Below, one piece after another: positions 1-7,427 of a stretch of 64,000 nt of DNA. The notes beneath the pieces were generated by a model. It had not been told where the DNA came from and did no database searches. It was given only the letters and a program-made list of their open reading frames with translations. The position numbers and the translations under genes were made by a program. How positions within the stretch are numbered: position 1 is the stretch's first letter; every line of letters starts with the position of its first letter. Source of the stretch: Anaerococcus lactolyticus ATCC 51172 (lineage in GTDB: Bacteria; Bacillota; Clostridia; Tissierellales; Peptoniphilaceae); contig NZ_GG666056.1 in the NCBI RefSeq assembly GCF_000156575.1, forward strand, positions 26,613 to 90,612. The letters run 5' to 3'.

Positions 1-1
1 T

Positions 2-1075
2 GGTATGACCCATGGAGAAGAAAACCTCTATGGAGCTATAAGAGATTCATGTAACTATTATTTCTACACCCTAGCTCTCGGAGAAAACCCAGAAGATGGC
101 GATACTCTTTCAACAAAGCTTGAGCTAAATGATATTAGACTTGCTTGTGAGATGTTGGGTCTAGATGAAGAAACAGGAATAGAGATAAATATTCCAAAAG
201 AAGCCAGGGGCAATGTCCCATCAATTGGGAAAAAAGTTGAAGTTACAAAACTCATGCTTAAAGAGTATCTAGAAAAAAATCTCACCCTCTTTATAAAAGA
301 AGGTGTAAAGAAAACTAGGACAGAATACGAGCAGGATATAGCAGATATAGTTAAATTTACAGATAATCCAAATGAGTGGTCAAGGAAGGCTATTGTTGAT
401 TTCTTTGATGAAAGAGGATACGATTCGCTTATGATTCCTGAAGGCCAAAGGGCAGGACTTGCTGATACAATTAAGTACACCTATCTTAACCAGGCAGTTT
501 GGGATATAACCGATATGCTTAATATCGTAATTGGTCAGGGACAAAACTCCTATACACCAATCCAGATGAATAGGGCCATAGCAACCATAACCAATGGTGG
601 TTACTTAAATAAGTTCACCCTAATAAATAAGATCAAAAACCACGACTCTGGTGAAGTTTTATTTGAAAATGTGCCAGAAAAAAAGAGAATAGATATTAAG
701 GATAAAAAATACCTAGAAGATATTAAGTATGGTACATTACTTGTAGCTAAGAATAATGCTATGCTAAAGCAATTACCTATAGATATTGGTATTAAAACCG
801 GTACTGCGGAAGTAGAAGGTAAAAACTCTGATGGAACAGACTATGATACCTACGCTTGGATGGTAGGTTTTGCACCTTATGATAATCCAGAAATAGCTAT
901 TTCTATTGTATTAACGCAGGGTGATACATCTTACAATGCATCTCCGATTATGAGAGATATCATTGCTAGGTATTTTGATTTGAATGTTGAGATGATTAAT
1001 GCAGAGGCAACTGCCAAAGACATTCAAAATTTAGGCGAATCTACAAATGGTAATACTCAGAACCATGGACGTTAG
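2..1075 (+). CDS. Penicillin-binding protein transpeptidase domain, 5' end outside window
   Basis: C-terminal transpeptidase part of a class B, PBP2-like penicillin-binding protein, which crosslinks peptidoglycan outside the membrane. The frame is open to the window edge, so the membrane anchor and the SxxK catalytic serine lie upstream. Seen here: an SCN triad (SxN motif) at visible residues 15-17 counted from the ATG at position 5, the GQGQNSYTPIQM stretch typical of PBP2, and KTGTAE (KTG motif) near residue 264. About 90 charged residues lie between the SxN motif and the GQG stretch, more than in a compact transpeptidase. The next gene starts 12 bases downstream on the same strand. The family is clear; whether this is the elongation PBP2 (MrdA) or another class B enzyme cannot be settled without the 5' half. 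Confidence 0.85.
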   Translation, partial: GMTHGEENLYGAIRDSCNYYFYTLALGENPEDGDTLSTKLELNDIRLACEMLGLDEETGIEINIPKEARGNVPSIGKKVEVTKLMLKEYLEKNLTLFIKEGVKKTRTEYEQDIADIVKFTDNPNEWSRKAIVDFFDERGYDSLMIPEGQRAGLADTIKYTYLNQAVWDITDMLNIVIGQGQNSYTPIQMNRAIATITNGGYLNKFTLINKIKNHDSGEVLFENVPEKKRIDIKDKKYLEDIKYGTLLVAKNNAMLKQLPIDIGIKTGTAEVEGKNSDGTDYDTYAWMVGFAPYDNPEIAISIVLTQGDTSYNASPIMRDIIARYFDLNVEMINAEATAKDIQNLGESTNGNTQNHGR

Positions 1076-1087
1076 TAAGAGGAAATT

Positions 1088-1711
1088 ATGCAAATATATC
1101 TAATAAATGGGAAAAACAATATAGGCAAAACTGATTTTGCTGTAAATTTAGCAGAAAGACTTTCTGAAGATAAGAAAGTTTTGCTTACATCGTTTTTCAG
1201 AAGCGAAAAATTAAATATAGAAGATTATTACAAAAAAGATGGTATGGTTAGCTATGATATATCTGATCACTTCCTAGGTCTTTGTGACCTGGAGAGGGTT
1301 GTTGTTAATGAGAATGCTAACCTTGGCTTTATCATAGCGCCTCTCCTTGAAGGCAAGTATGATTTCATGATTGATGACGTTTATAGTCTAATTGATGAAG
1401 CAGATGCAGATGTTTTAATCATAGACAACCTTGATTTGACTATTAAGGATGCTATAAAAATTGAGATAATTGATAAGGCTGATATAGACAAGGATATTCA
1501 TGCAGATTATTATTTTATAAATCGATGCGATGCTGACTTTGATCCAAGATTTTTCAAAGAAAAACTTCTTGGCAAGGGAGCAACTTATCTTGGATTTGTA
1601 AAGGAGAATGAATATTTTAAAAAAGTCATAGATAACCTATTAAAAGGTCAAGCTGAGCCGATAGGGGATTTAGGTCTTGTTGAAAAAATAATGAGGGTTT
1701 TCAAAAAGTGA
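1088..1711 (+). CDS. MinD/ParA-like P-loop ATPase, function unknown
   Basis: A 207-residue protein with a deviant Walker A motif near the N terminus (NGKNNIGKTD, residues 7-16) followed by an amphipathic helix, and a hydrophobic strand VLIIDNLD near residues 115-122 that fits a Walker B-like site. This is the layout of the MinD/ParA/CobQ superfamily, although the usual KGGxGKT motif is altered to GKNNIGKT. Its place directly after a cell-wall transpeptidase and before an RNase E/G-like gene suggests a morphogenesis or division role, but that is inference from position. The reading frame overlaps the next start (GTGA), so the two are translationally coupled. It is shorter than MinD (about 260 residues). 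Confidence 0.55.
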   Translation: MQIYLINGKNNIGKTDFAVNLAERLSEDKKVLLTSFFRSEKLNIEDYYKKDGMVSYDISDHFLGLCDLERVVVNENANLGFIIAPLLEGKYDFMIDDVYSLIDEADADVLIIDNLDLTIKDAIKIEIIDKADIDKDIHADYYFINRCDADFDPRFFKEKLLGKGATYLGFVKENEYFKKVIDNLLKGQAEPIGDLGLVEKIMRVFKK

Positions 1712-2634
1712 AAATAATTTTTGATGATAAAAAAGAAAAAATCCTTATGAGAGTAGAAAACGAGAGAGTCATGGAAGTTATTTTCTATGACTCTCTTCTT
1801 CATAATATCTATAGGGGCAAGATTGAAAATAAGATTGATAGTCTTAAGGCTTATTTTGTTAAAATTTCTGAAAATGAATCATTGTTCTTAAAATCAACTC
1901 TAGCTTATAATATTGGCGATAACGTCATTATTCAATATGTGAGAGAGCCTGCTAATGGCAAACTGGGGCTTGCTAGTGAGAATTTTAGCCTAGAAAACGA
2001 AGCTTACACCCTAACAAGGTATCCGCTTAAAAAAAGACCTAGACTTAAAAAAGGCAAGGATAAAGATGAGACTTTGTATAAGGAAATCTTAGCAGAAAAA
2101 GAAAGACTCATTAATGAAGAGAAATTTTTTCCAAGCCCAAAACTCCTAGTGGAAAATTCAAGCAGAGATTTTTATCTAGCTTCCTATAGGGATTATAAAA
2201 TAAGGGATTTTGATGTTAGAAATTCTAGAGAGTTTTCAAATCTTAAGGAAGAATTAAAAAAATCGGAGCTAGGCTATAAGGATCTTTCCATTATTATTGA
2301 TGAACTAAAAACTCTAACTGTGATTGATGTCAATACAGCCAAGAGGAAGTCAAAATTAAATAAAAAAGATTTTCTCCTAAATGTAAATTTAGAGCTAATT
2401 GATTTTATTGTTTATAATTTGAAATTAAGAAATATCGGCGGCATGGTCGTCATAGATTTTCTAAGAACAGATGGAAAGGAAGAGCTAAGGGAAGCCTTTG
2501 AAGATGCGGCGAGGAAGTATAAGTTAGAAGCTGAGGTCTTTGGCTTTAGTCAGATGGGTCTTTTTGAAATTTCTATAAAAAGAAGAGGCGATAGTTTAAA
2601 AGCAAAACTTGAGAAAAGAAATTTACTTTTCTAA
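1708..2634 (+). CDS. Ribonuclease E/G family protein, short form
   Basis: A 308-residue relative of RNase E/G, endoribonucleases that mature rRNA and degrade mRNA. The N-terminal region has the S1-like IYRGKIENKI...AYFVKI pattern. The catalytic centre is recognisable: LTVIDVNTAKRK with Asp207 and GGMVVIDFLRTD with Asp250 match the two metal-binding aspartates of RNase E. The family is usually 400-500 residues or longer, and the zinc-link CPxC motif is absent, so this is a minimal form. Start is GTG at 1708, overlapping the preceding stop by four bases. The 3' end runs 12 bases into the convergent GIY-YIG gene. Confidence 0.75.
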   Translation: MKIIFDDKKEKILMRVENERVMEVIFYDSLLHNIYRGKIENKIDSLKAYFVKISENESLFLKSTLAYNIGDNVIIQYVREPANGKLGLASENFSLENEAYTLTRYPLKKRPRLKKGKDKDETLYKEILAEKERLINEEKFFPSPKLLVENSSRDFYLASYRDYKIRDFDVRNSREFSNLKEELKKSELGYKDLSIIIDELKTLTVIDVNTAKRKSKLNKKDFLLNVNLELIDFIVYNLKLRNIGGMVVIDFLRTDGKEELREAFEDAARKYKLEAEVFGFSQMGLFEISIKRRGDSLKAKLEKRNLLF

Positions 2635-2877
2635 GTTAAATGCTTTTACTAAAGCCTCTTTTTCTTTTTTTGTTAGTTTTTTTATCCTTGCTTCAAGCCT
2701 AAGGCCCATAGACTTGCTGTCAACTCTTTTATAATAAACAAGACTTACAGGTAGCCTTGACCTTGTGTATTTAGCACCCTTACCTGAATTATGGGTTATA
2801 AGTCTTTCTTTCACATCGGTTGTATAGCCAGTATAAAGACTGCCGTCTTCACACCTTACAATATAAACAAAGTGCAT
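2623..2877 (-). CDS. GIY-YIG domain protein (UPF0213/YhbQ-like)
   Basis: An 84-residue single-domain GIY-YIG nuclease-fold protein. The two signature tripeptides are visible as VYI (residues 4-6) and TGYT (residues 16-19), followed by a conserved Arg/His segment (RLITHN) and a C-terminal catalytic-type Glu in RLEARIKKL. Stand-alone proteins of this size are widespread in bacteria; a DNA-repair or nuclease role is proposed, but substrates are largely unknown. The ATG at 2877 shares its first base with the end of recX, so the two are co-transcribed. Confidence 0.85.
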   Translation of the reverse strand: MHFVYIVRCEDGSLYTGYTTDVKERLITHNSGKGAKYTRSRLPVSLVYYKRVDSKSMGLRLEARIKKLTKKEKEALVKAFNLEK

Positions 2878-3482
2878 CAGGAAAATCTTTCGTTTAGGAC
2901 TTGGTTTATGATATCTATATCAAAACCCTTGCCAGCAAGATGTCTAAAGACCTTGGCCCTATTTTCGTAAGAATAGTCATTTTTAACTTTCTTATCTGCA
3001 AAAAATCCGGCCTTTTCAGCCTCCCTCTCGTCACTTATAAGGCAGAGGTTGTCCTCTATGAGGTTCTCATCGATATGTTTTTGTCTAAGCATATACTTAA
3101 TCTTACCCCTAGACCAAGAAGAAATCTCATCCTTATCCCTTATGTAGGCTTTGACATAGGCTTCATCATCTAAAAATCCATAGGAATCAAGGTAGGAAAT
3201 AATCTTTTCAATAACATCTGCAGAAAATTTTTGGTCCTTAAGTTTTTGCCTAATTTCATAGGTTGATTTTTGTGAAAAAGAAATTTTATTGAGGGCGAAA
3301 TTTTTAGCCCTATTAAACTCATCATTGGCAAGGATTTTCTTATAGATCGGAAAATCTATCTCTTTTTCAAGCTCAAAACCATTTTCGTAATAAAGATCAT
3401 AGTCTACATAAAATCTTTCCTTGGATATGGTTAGCCTAATCAAATTGTACTTGTCAGAGTATTCTATATTTTCGATTATCAT
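2877..3482 (-). CDS. recX: RecX regulatory protein
   Basis: RecX family modulator of RecA filaments. The 201-residue length and the three-helix tandem repeats fit: ALNKISFSQKSTYEIRQKL, a VIEKIISYLDSYGFLDDEAYVKAYIRD segment, and WSRGKIKYMLRQKHID are the conserved RecX blocks. RecX binds RecA-DNA filaments and restrains recombination and SOS signalling. The gene is translationally coupled on both sides: its ATG overlaps the stop of a 33-residue membrane peptide (ATGA), and its end touches the GIY-YIG start. recA is not adjacent. Confidence 0.88.
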   Translation of the reverse strand: MIIENIEYSDKYNLIRLTISKERFYVDYDLYYENGFELEKEIDFPIYKKILANDEFNRAKNFALNKISFSQKSTYEIRQKLKDQKFSADVIEKIISYLDSYGFLDDEAYVKAYIRDKDEISSWSRGKIKYMLRQKHIDENLIEDNLCLISDEREAEKAGFFADKKVKNDYSYENRAKVFRHLAGKGFDIDIINQVLNERFS

Positions 3483-3580
3483 TTCATGGACAAGATTGCA
3501 TTATATATAAGTGGAGCGACCATAGCTATTGAAATAACTATAGCAAATATTTTTAATATTAATTTTCTTGTTGTTTTCAT
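3479..3580 (-). CDS. 33-residue membrane peptide upstream of recX
   Basis: A very short gene whose ATG (3580) follows a good ribosome binding site (GAGGTG, about 5 bases upstream). The product begins MKTTRKLILK, continues as one hydrophobic helix (IFAIVISIAMVAPLIYNAIL) and ends SMK. A basic N terminus with one helix predicts a small single-pass membrane protein. The size and layout recall the stressosome-associated Prli42 and DUF4044 peptides of Firmicutes, but I cannot confirm homology by reading alone. Its stop overlaps the recX start by ATGA, which supports real translation. Confidence 0.5.
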   Translation of the reverse strand: MKTTRKLILKIFAIVISIAMVAPLIYNAILSMK

Positions 3581-3734
3581 AATTCACCTCTTTTCTTATT
3601 TTACTATAAAAGGAGAAAAAAGAAAATTCTATGAATATTTGCATTAATTTTAAAATCATGGTATTATATTATTTGTCAGTAGAAAGATTAAAGATGAATT
3701 CTTTAAGAAATTCTTGGTTTATACATTAAATGAT

Positions 3735-3763
3735 TTGACAAAAATAAATATAGGTTGTATACT
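3735..3763 (+). promoter_or_regulatory. Sigma-A promoter of the tRNA pair
   Basis: TTGACA (3735-3740), 17-base spacer, TATACT (3758-3763), ending 36 bases before the first tRNA base. It is the only near-consensus promoter in this stretch. The 150 bases upstream are AT-rich and hold no other gene that I can see. Confidence 0.8.
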
Positions 3764-3799
3764 ATTATAGTCAGTATGAATAGTGAAGATACAACACGT

Positions 3800-3877
3800 G
3801 GTGGGTATAGTCCAGTTGGTTACGACACCTGGTTGTGGCCCAGGAGAGCGTGAGTTCGAATCTCACTACTCACCCCA
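3800..3877 (+). tRNA. tRNA-His (GTG)
   Basis: Complete cloverleaf. The acceptor stem GTGGGTA pairs with TACTCAC with one G-U pair. The anticodon stem is CCTGG/CCAGG around loop TTGTGGC, giving anticodon GTG. The T-arm contains GTTCGAATC. The extra G(-1) at 3800 opposite C73 is diagnostic of tRNA-His. The CCA end is encoded (3875-3877). Confidence 0.96.
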
Positions 3878-3878
3878 T

Positions 3879-3964
3879 GCGGGATTGGCGGAATTGGCAG
3901 ACGCGCTAGACTTAGGATCTAGTGGGAATTTCTCGTGAAGGTTCGACTCCTTTATCCCGCACCA
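3879..3964 (+). tRNA. tRNA-Leu (TAG)
   Basis: Class II tRNA with a long variable arm. The acceptor stem GCGGGAT pairs with ATCCCGC. The anticodon stem CTAGA/TCTAG encloses loop CTTAGGA, giving anticodon TAG. The variable arm is TGGGAATTTCTCG, the T-loop is GTTCGACTC, and the CCA end is encoded at 3962-3964. It starts one base after tRNA-His ends, so both come from one precursor. Confidence 0.96.
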
Positions 3965-3972
3965 ATAAGTAA

Positions 3973-4005
3973 AAAAGAGTGTTGGAAACCAACGCTCTTT
4001 TTTGT
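3973..4005. terminator. Bidirectional intrinsic terminator
   Basis: Perfect-type hairpin AGAGTGTTGG-AAA-CCAACGCTCT (one G-U pair) with A-tract before and T-tract after. It terminates the tRNA transcript on the plus strand and can equally end the convergent lipoprotein gene on the minus strand. Confidence 0.88.
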
Positions 4006-4010
4006 GCTAA

Positions 4011-4046
4011 TTTTTCACCCTAGGTATAAGCCTAGTGTGAAAAAAA
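4011..4046. other. Long hairpin in the 3' UTR of the lipoprotein gene
   Basis: Inverted repeat TTTTTCAC-C-CTAGG / CCTAG-T-GTGAAAAA around a six-base loop, directly after the lipoprotein stop codon. No T-tract follows the stem on either strand, so it is more likely a 3' stabilising or auxiliary structure than a terminator by itself. Confidence 0.5.
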
Positions 4047-4496
4047 TTATTTAATATCTACTTCATAATCTTCTAGATCAATGAATTGCTCTTTCTCAAA
4101 GCTGAGGCTTATTGCTTCAAATTCTCTTGTTTCGCCTGGTTTTAGGTAGGCGGTTGTGTTTATAGCTGAGTCAATTTTGTTGCCAGCCTTATCTTTTACT
4201 GCAAATTCTAATTCTACAAATTCAATTTCTTTATCAGTCTTGTTTTTTATAAGACCTGTTATATATGGTGTGATGTCAGAATCATTTACGACTAGGTCTG
4301 TTAATTCAATCTTAGATTTAGCTTCTTCCTTTAGCTTATCTTTATCTTTTTTTTCAGGTTTAACAGCTTTTTCTTCTGTTTTTTCTGCCTTTTCTTCGAT
4401 AGCAGGAGTTTTTACTTTATTATCTGTTGTTGTTGACTTTCCACCACACGCAGTTAAAATTCCTGCAGTCAAGAGTACTATTAGTACTTTTTTCAT
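4047..4496 (-). CDS. FxLYD-type lipoprotein
   Basis: A 149-residue surface lipoprotein. A signal peptide (KKVLIVLLTAGILTAC) ends in a lipobox LTAC, with Cys17 the predicted diacylglyceryl anchor. A Lys/Glu-rich low-complexity linker (about residues 30-62) follows, then a beta-rich domain with ITGLIKNKTDKEIEFVELEF and AYLKPGETREFEA, the pattern of FxLYD/DUF3426-like domains. Function unknown; such domains are common in cell-envelope lipoproteins of Firmicutes. RBS AGGAGG lies 5 bases before the ATG. The gene is monocistronic, with a candidate -10 (TATAAT on the minus strand, near 4562-4567) but no convincing -35. Confidence 0.8.
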   Translation of the reverse strand: MKKVLIVLLTAGILTACGGKSTTTDNKVKTPAIEEKAEKTEEKAVKPEKKDKDKLKEEAKSKIELTDLVVNDSDITPYITGLIKNKTDKEIEFVELEFAVKDKAGNKIDSAINTTAYLKPGETREFEAISLSFEKEQFIDLEDYEVDIK

Positions 4497-4816
4497 TGTA
4501 TCCTCCTATAAATTTTATACTAAGCATTGCGGCTTGGTAATTGATATTTATTATCAATTGTATTATACTTGCATCTTTACTTGGGAAACATTTATTCTTT
4601 ATTTTTTTATTTTTAAGGCTGGGTTTTTAGGTTTTGTTTTTTTTATATATGCTAGTTAGAAGAGAAATGAATCTTATGATAAGGTAAATATAAGTTGATT
4701 GTTTATTAATACTTTTGTAAGTGCCTTATCGACAACTATTTTTATATATAAATCTAATAGAAAACCTATTTTATGTTAGGAATAAGACCTAGTTTACCAA
4801 TAAGATTTATTAAGAG

Positions 4817-4845
4817 TTGACACTATCTTCTATTTACCATAGAAT
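4817..4845 (+). promoter_or_regulatory. Promoter of the TPP riboswitch-thiD unit
   Basis: TTGACA (4817-4822), 17-base spacer, TAGAAT (4840-4845); predicted transcription starts at about 4852, at the 5' edge of the riboswitch aptamer. The stretch 4497-4816 to its left holds only a small hairpin (ATTGATA/TATCAAT near 4540) and no gene I can support. Confidence 0.85.
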
Positions 4846-4852
4846 AGAAATA

Positions 4853-4932
4853 ACAGGGGAGCTAATAGGCTGAGAGGAAGTTTGACTTCGACCCTTTACT
4901 TGATACGGATAATGCCGGCGTAAGGAGTCTTT
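4853..4932 (+). ncRNA. TPP riboswitch (THI element)
   Basis: The conserved thi-box parts are present in order: GGGG-AGC, CTGAGA (4870-4875), ACCC (4891-4894), CTTGAT, CGGATAATGCCGGCG and AAGGAG. These match the TPP aptamer consensus (CUGAGA and the GGAUAAUGCCxGCG core). Thiamine pyrophosphate binding stabilises the aptamer and favours the terminator that follows. It controls thiD alone in this window. Confidence 0.93.
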
Positions 4933-4940
4933 TTATTTTT

Positions 4941-4964
4941 GCTAACCTTGGGTTAGCATTTTTT
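4941..4964 (+). terminator. Riboswitch expression-platform terminator
   Basis: GCTAACC-TTG-GGTTAGC followed by ATTTTTTATTT, placed between the TPP aptamer and the thiD ribosome binding site. The expected OFF-state hairpin when TPP is bound. Confidence 0.85.
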
Positions 4965-5001
4965 ATTTGCTTTTCTGGATAATTTATTACGGAGGAGAAT
5001 T

Positions 5002-5796
5002 ATGAATGATATGAAAACTTGTTTAACAATCGCAGGATCAGATTCATCTGGTGGAGCAGGAATCCAGGCTGACCTTAAGACTATGACAGTAAATGGGGTT
5101 TATGCTATGAGTGTTATTACTGCCCTAACTGCACAAAATACTCAAGGGGTGACTGGTATTGTCGATGTGACTCCAGAATTTATAAGAGATCAAATGGATG
5201 CCGTTTTTACAGATATTTACCCAGACGCCATAAAAATAGGCATGGTTTCTTCACCAGAAATTGTTGAAGCTATTGCACGTTCATTAGAAAAATATGATGC
5301 AAAAAATATTGTTCTCGATCCAGTAATGGTTGCAACATCTGGTGCCAAGCTTTTAAAAGAAGAAGCTATGGATAGCTTAATTAACAGGCTAATTCCTCTT
5401 GCAGATGTGATTACACCAAATATCCCAGAAGGTGAAATTCTTTCGGGGATGGAAATTAAAAATGAAGATGAAATGCTTAAGGCAGCAGAGGTGATTGGTG
5501 AAAAATATGCATGTGCAGTCCTTCTTAAGGGTGGCCATTCAATTAACGATGCCAACGACCTTTTATATAAGGATGGGAAATTTAAGTGGTATAGGACTGA
5601 AAGAATAAACAATCCTAATACCCATGGTACAGGTTGCACTCTTTCAAGTGCCATTGCAGCAAATCTTGCTAAGGGAAATGACCTTGATGAGGCAATAGCA
5701 AATGCCAAAGACTACCTCACAGGAGCTTTAAGGGCGGGTCTAGACTTGGGAAAGGGCTCTGGTCCACTCATGCACAATTATAAAATTCTTAAATAA
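5002..5796 (+). CDS. thiD: Hydroxymethylpyrimidine/phosphomethylpyrimidine kinase
   Basis: ThiD of the ribokinase family, which phosphorylates HMP to HMP-P and HMP-PP for thiamine synthesis or salvage. The N terminus TCLTIAGSDSSGGAGIQADL is the signature HMP-binding segment; the C-terminal NTHGTGCTLSSAIAANLA (about residues 207-224) holds the anion hole and catalytic Asp-type region of ribokinases. Length 264 is normal. GGAGGAG lies directly upstream of the ATG. No thiE, thiM, thiC or transporter lies nearby, so in this window thiamine control is a single-gene unit, consistent with HMP salvage (inference). Some family members instead act on pyridoxal; the TPP riboswitch argues for ThiD. Confidence 0.93.
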   Translation: MNDMKTCLTIAGSDSSGGAGIQADLKTMTVNGVYAMSVITALTAQNTQGVTGIVDVTPEFIRDQMDAVFTDIYPDAIKIGMVSSPEIVEAIARSLEKYDAKNIVLDPVMVATSGAKLLKEEAMDSLINRLIPLADVITPNIPEGEILSGMEIKNEDEMLKAAEVIGEKYACAVLLKGGHSINDANDLLYKDGKFKWYRTERINNPNTHGTGCTLSSAIAANLAKGNDLDEAIANAKDYLTGALRAGLDLGKGSGPLMHNYKILK

Positions 5797-5803
5797 TTTA
5801 CTT

Positions 5804-5848
5804 AAGTCGGAAAAGTATCCTCGATTAAGGGGATTTTCCGGCTTTTTC
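5804..5848 (+). terminator. Terminator after thiD
   Basis: Long inverted repeat (AAGTCGGAAAAGTATCC against GGGGATTTTCCGGCTT, slightly bulged) followed by TTTTTC, 8 bases after the thiD stop. Confidence 0.85.
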
Positions 5849-5882
5849 TATCGCTAAAAATATTTATATTCACTCTTTAATA

Positions 5883-5896
5883 AGTTAGTCCTAACT
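5883..5896. promoter_or_regulatory. Candidate operator upstream of the MATE gene
   Basis: Perfect palindrome AGTTAG-TC-CTAACT. It covers the -35 position relative to a TAGAAT -10 element at 5919-5924, so a dimeric repressor of the MarR or TetR type would block the exporter promoter. No regulator gene is adjacent. Confidence 0.45.
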
Positions 5897-5952
5897 ATTA
5901 TTTTTTTTGCAATTATGGTAGAATATCTATAGGATTTAGCGAAGGAGCTATT

Positions 5953-7341
5953 ATGAAAACCGACCGAAGAGAATTGATTTTAAATGGAAATATCTATATG
6001 GCAATAGCAATAATTTCCATTCCTATAATATTAAATACCTTTATCCAACAACTATATTCCTTAGCCGACGCTTTTTGGTTAGGTAAGTTAGGTACTGCAG
6101 AATTTGCGGCAACTTCCTTTACTTGGCCAGTTATTTTTTTGTTTAATTCTATAGGTATAGGCCTATCAATCGCAGGAATTTCTTTGATTTCACAGCTGAT
6201 TGGTATGGATAATATTGACCTTGCACAAAAATACAATGACACGATCATAAACATATCGCTCTTATTTTCACTAGTTTTTATGGTTGTGGGATATTTCACA
6301 GCTGAGTTTATTGTAGGCATGATGGGAGCAAGTGGCGACTTGTACATATATTCTGTTGACTACTTAAAATATTCCTACTTTGGAATCCCTTTTATATTTT
6401 TGTATTTTATCTATGCTGCAGTTTTTCAAGCCCAGGGCAAAAACACAATCCCAACCATAATAAGCACTACTTGTGTAATCTTAAACATGGTTTTAAATCC
6501 ATTTTTTATTTTTGACACAGTGCCGATTTTTGGCTTTACTGGCCTAGGACTTGGGGTCAAGGGAGCTGCTATTGCAACGGTTTTGACCCAGGCTTTGATG
6601 TGCTTCTTAGGCTTTACCCACCTAAGGGTTAACAAGGATCTAATAAAATTAAATTATGAATCACTTTTTTACATAAGATGGGATAAGCACATAGTAAAGA
6701 AAATATATACCATAGCAACACCAGCAGTAATTGGACAAATGGGAACAGCAACAGGTTTTATAATCTTAAATTCTTTCATCCAGTCCTACGGCACAGATAC
6801 AGTTGCCGCTTATGGTATGGTCAATAGGATTACAGGTCTGTTAAATATCCCACCAGCTGGAGTAGGCTCTGCTATAACCAGCATCATCGGTCAAAACATT
6901 GGGAGTGGAAATGTGGAAAGAGCCAAGGAGACTTTCAAAAAAGCCTCTTTTGTAGTAATAGTAATGTCAATTTTAATTGCCATAGTAAGCTTTATCTATA
7001 GGTACGAGATTCTTCAATTTTTCATAGATGCACCCCTAGATTCAAAGCTTATGGTAGAAGCTAATTCTTATATGTACTACACCTTAATCACTCTACTAAT
7101 GTTAGATATGTTCTTTATTTACCAGGGATTATTTCAAGGCTCTGGCAATTCAAAATATTCGATGTTTATAGATGTCTTAAGGCTTTGGGTAATAAGGATT
7201 CCTTTATTATTCTTCTTTAAGTATTTCACCAACCTAGGGGCAACTGGTATTTGGATTGCTATGGCAGTTTCCAATGTAATGATAAGCATAATAGCCCACA
7301 TTATTTACCTAAGAGGAAATTGGATACGTGGATCATTTTAA
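5953..7341 (+). CDS. MATE family efflux transporter
   Basis: A 462-residue integral membrane antiporter of the MATE family, predicted to export drugs or cationic metabolites using a Na+ or H+ gradient. Twelve hydrophobic segments fit the family. The N-terminal IPIILNTFIQQLYSLADAFW and the repeat-half equivalent IATPAVIGQMGTATGFIILNSF are typical MATE TM1 and TM7 motifs, and PPAGVGSAITSIIGQNIGSGN is the conserved second-half loop. RBS GAAGGAG lies upstream of the ATG. It stands alone between the thiD terminator and the pyrH promoter, probably with its own promoter and the palindromic operator. Substrate unknown. Confidence 0.88.
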   Translation: MKTDRRELILNGNIYMAIAIISIPIILNTFIQQLYSLADAFWLGKLGTAEFAATSFTWPVIFLFNSIGIGLSIAGISLISQLIGMDNIDLAQKYNDTIINISLLFSLVFMVVGYFTAEFIVGMMGASGDLYIYSVDYLKYSYFGIPFIFLYFIYAAVFQAQGKNTIPTIISTTCVILNMVLNPFFIFDTVPIFGFTGLGLGVKGAAIATVLTQALMCFLGFTHLRVNKDLIKLNYESLFYIRWDKHIVKKIYTIATPAVIGQMGTATGFIILNSFIQSYGTDTVAAYGMVNRITGLLNIPPAGVGSAITSIIGQNIGSGNVERAKETFKKASFVVIVMSILIAIVSFIYRYEILQFFIDAPLDSKLMVEANSYMYYTLITLLMLDMFFIYQGLFQGSGNSKYSMFIDVLRLWVIRIPLLFFFKYFTNLGATGIWIAMAVSNVMISIIAHIIYLRGNWIRGSF

Positions 7342-7375
7342 ATTTATTTATAAAAATATATAAAAAGATAAAGAC

Positions 7376-7405
7376 TTGCAAATGTTATCATTTTTAGGTT
7401 ATAAT
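7376..7405 (+). promoter_or_regulatory. Promoter of pyrH-frr-pilus operon
   Basis: TTGCAA (7376-7381), 18-base spacer, TATAAT (7400-7405), ending 22 bases before the pyrH start. Confidence 0.7.
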
Positions 7406-7427
7406 TAGTATTAATAGGAGGAATGTT

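Noticed and set aside
2901..3173. Plus-strand 90-codon frame inside recX
   Set aside because: No start signals and no recognisable protein; recX is clearly coding on the other strand.
4011..4046. Second terminator after the tRNAs
   Set aside because: A stable hairpin, but no T-tract after the stem in either direction; recorded only as a structure.
4156..4659. Long plus-strand frame over the lipoprotein gene
   Set aside because: Antisense shadow: no ribosome binding site and low-complexity Ser/Phe composition, while the minus-strand gene has a lipobox and a good start.
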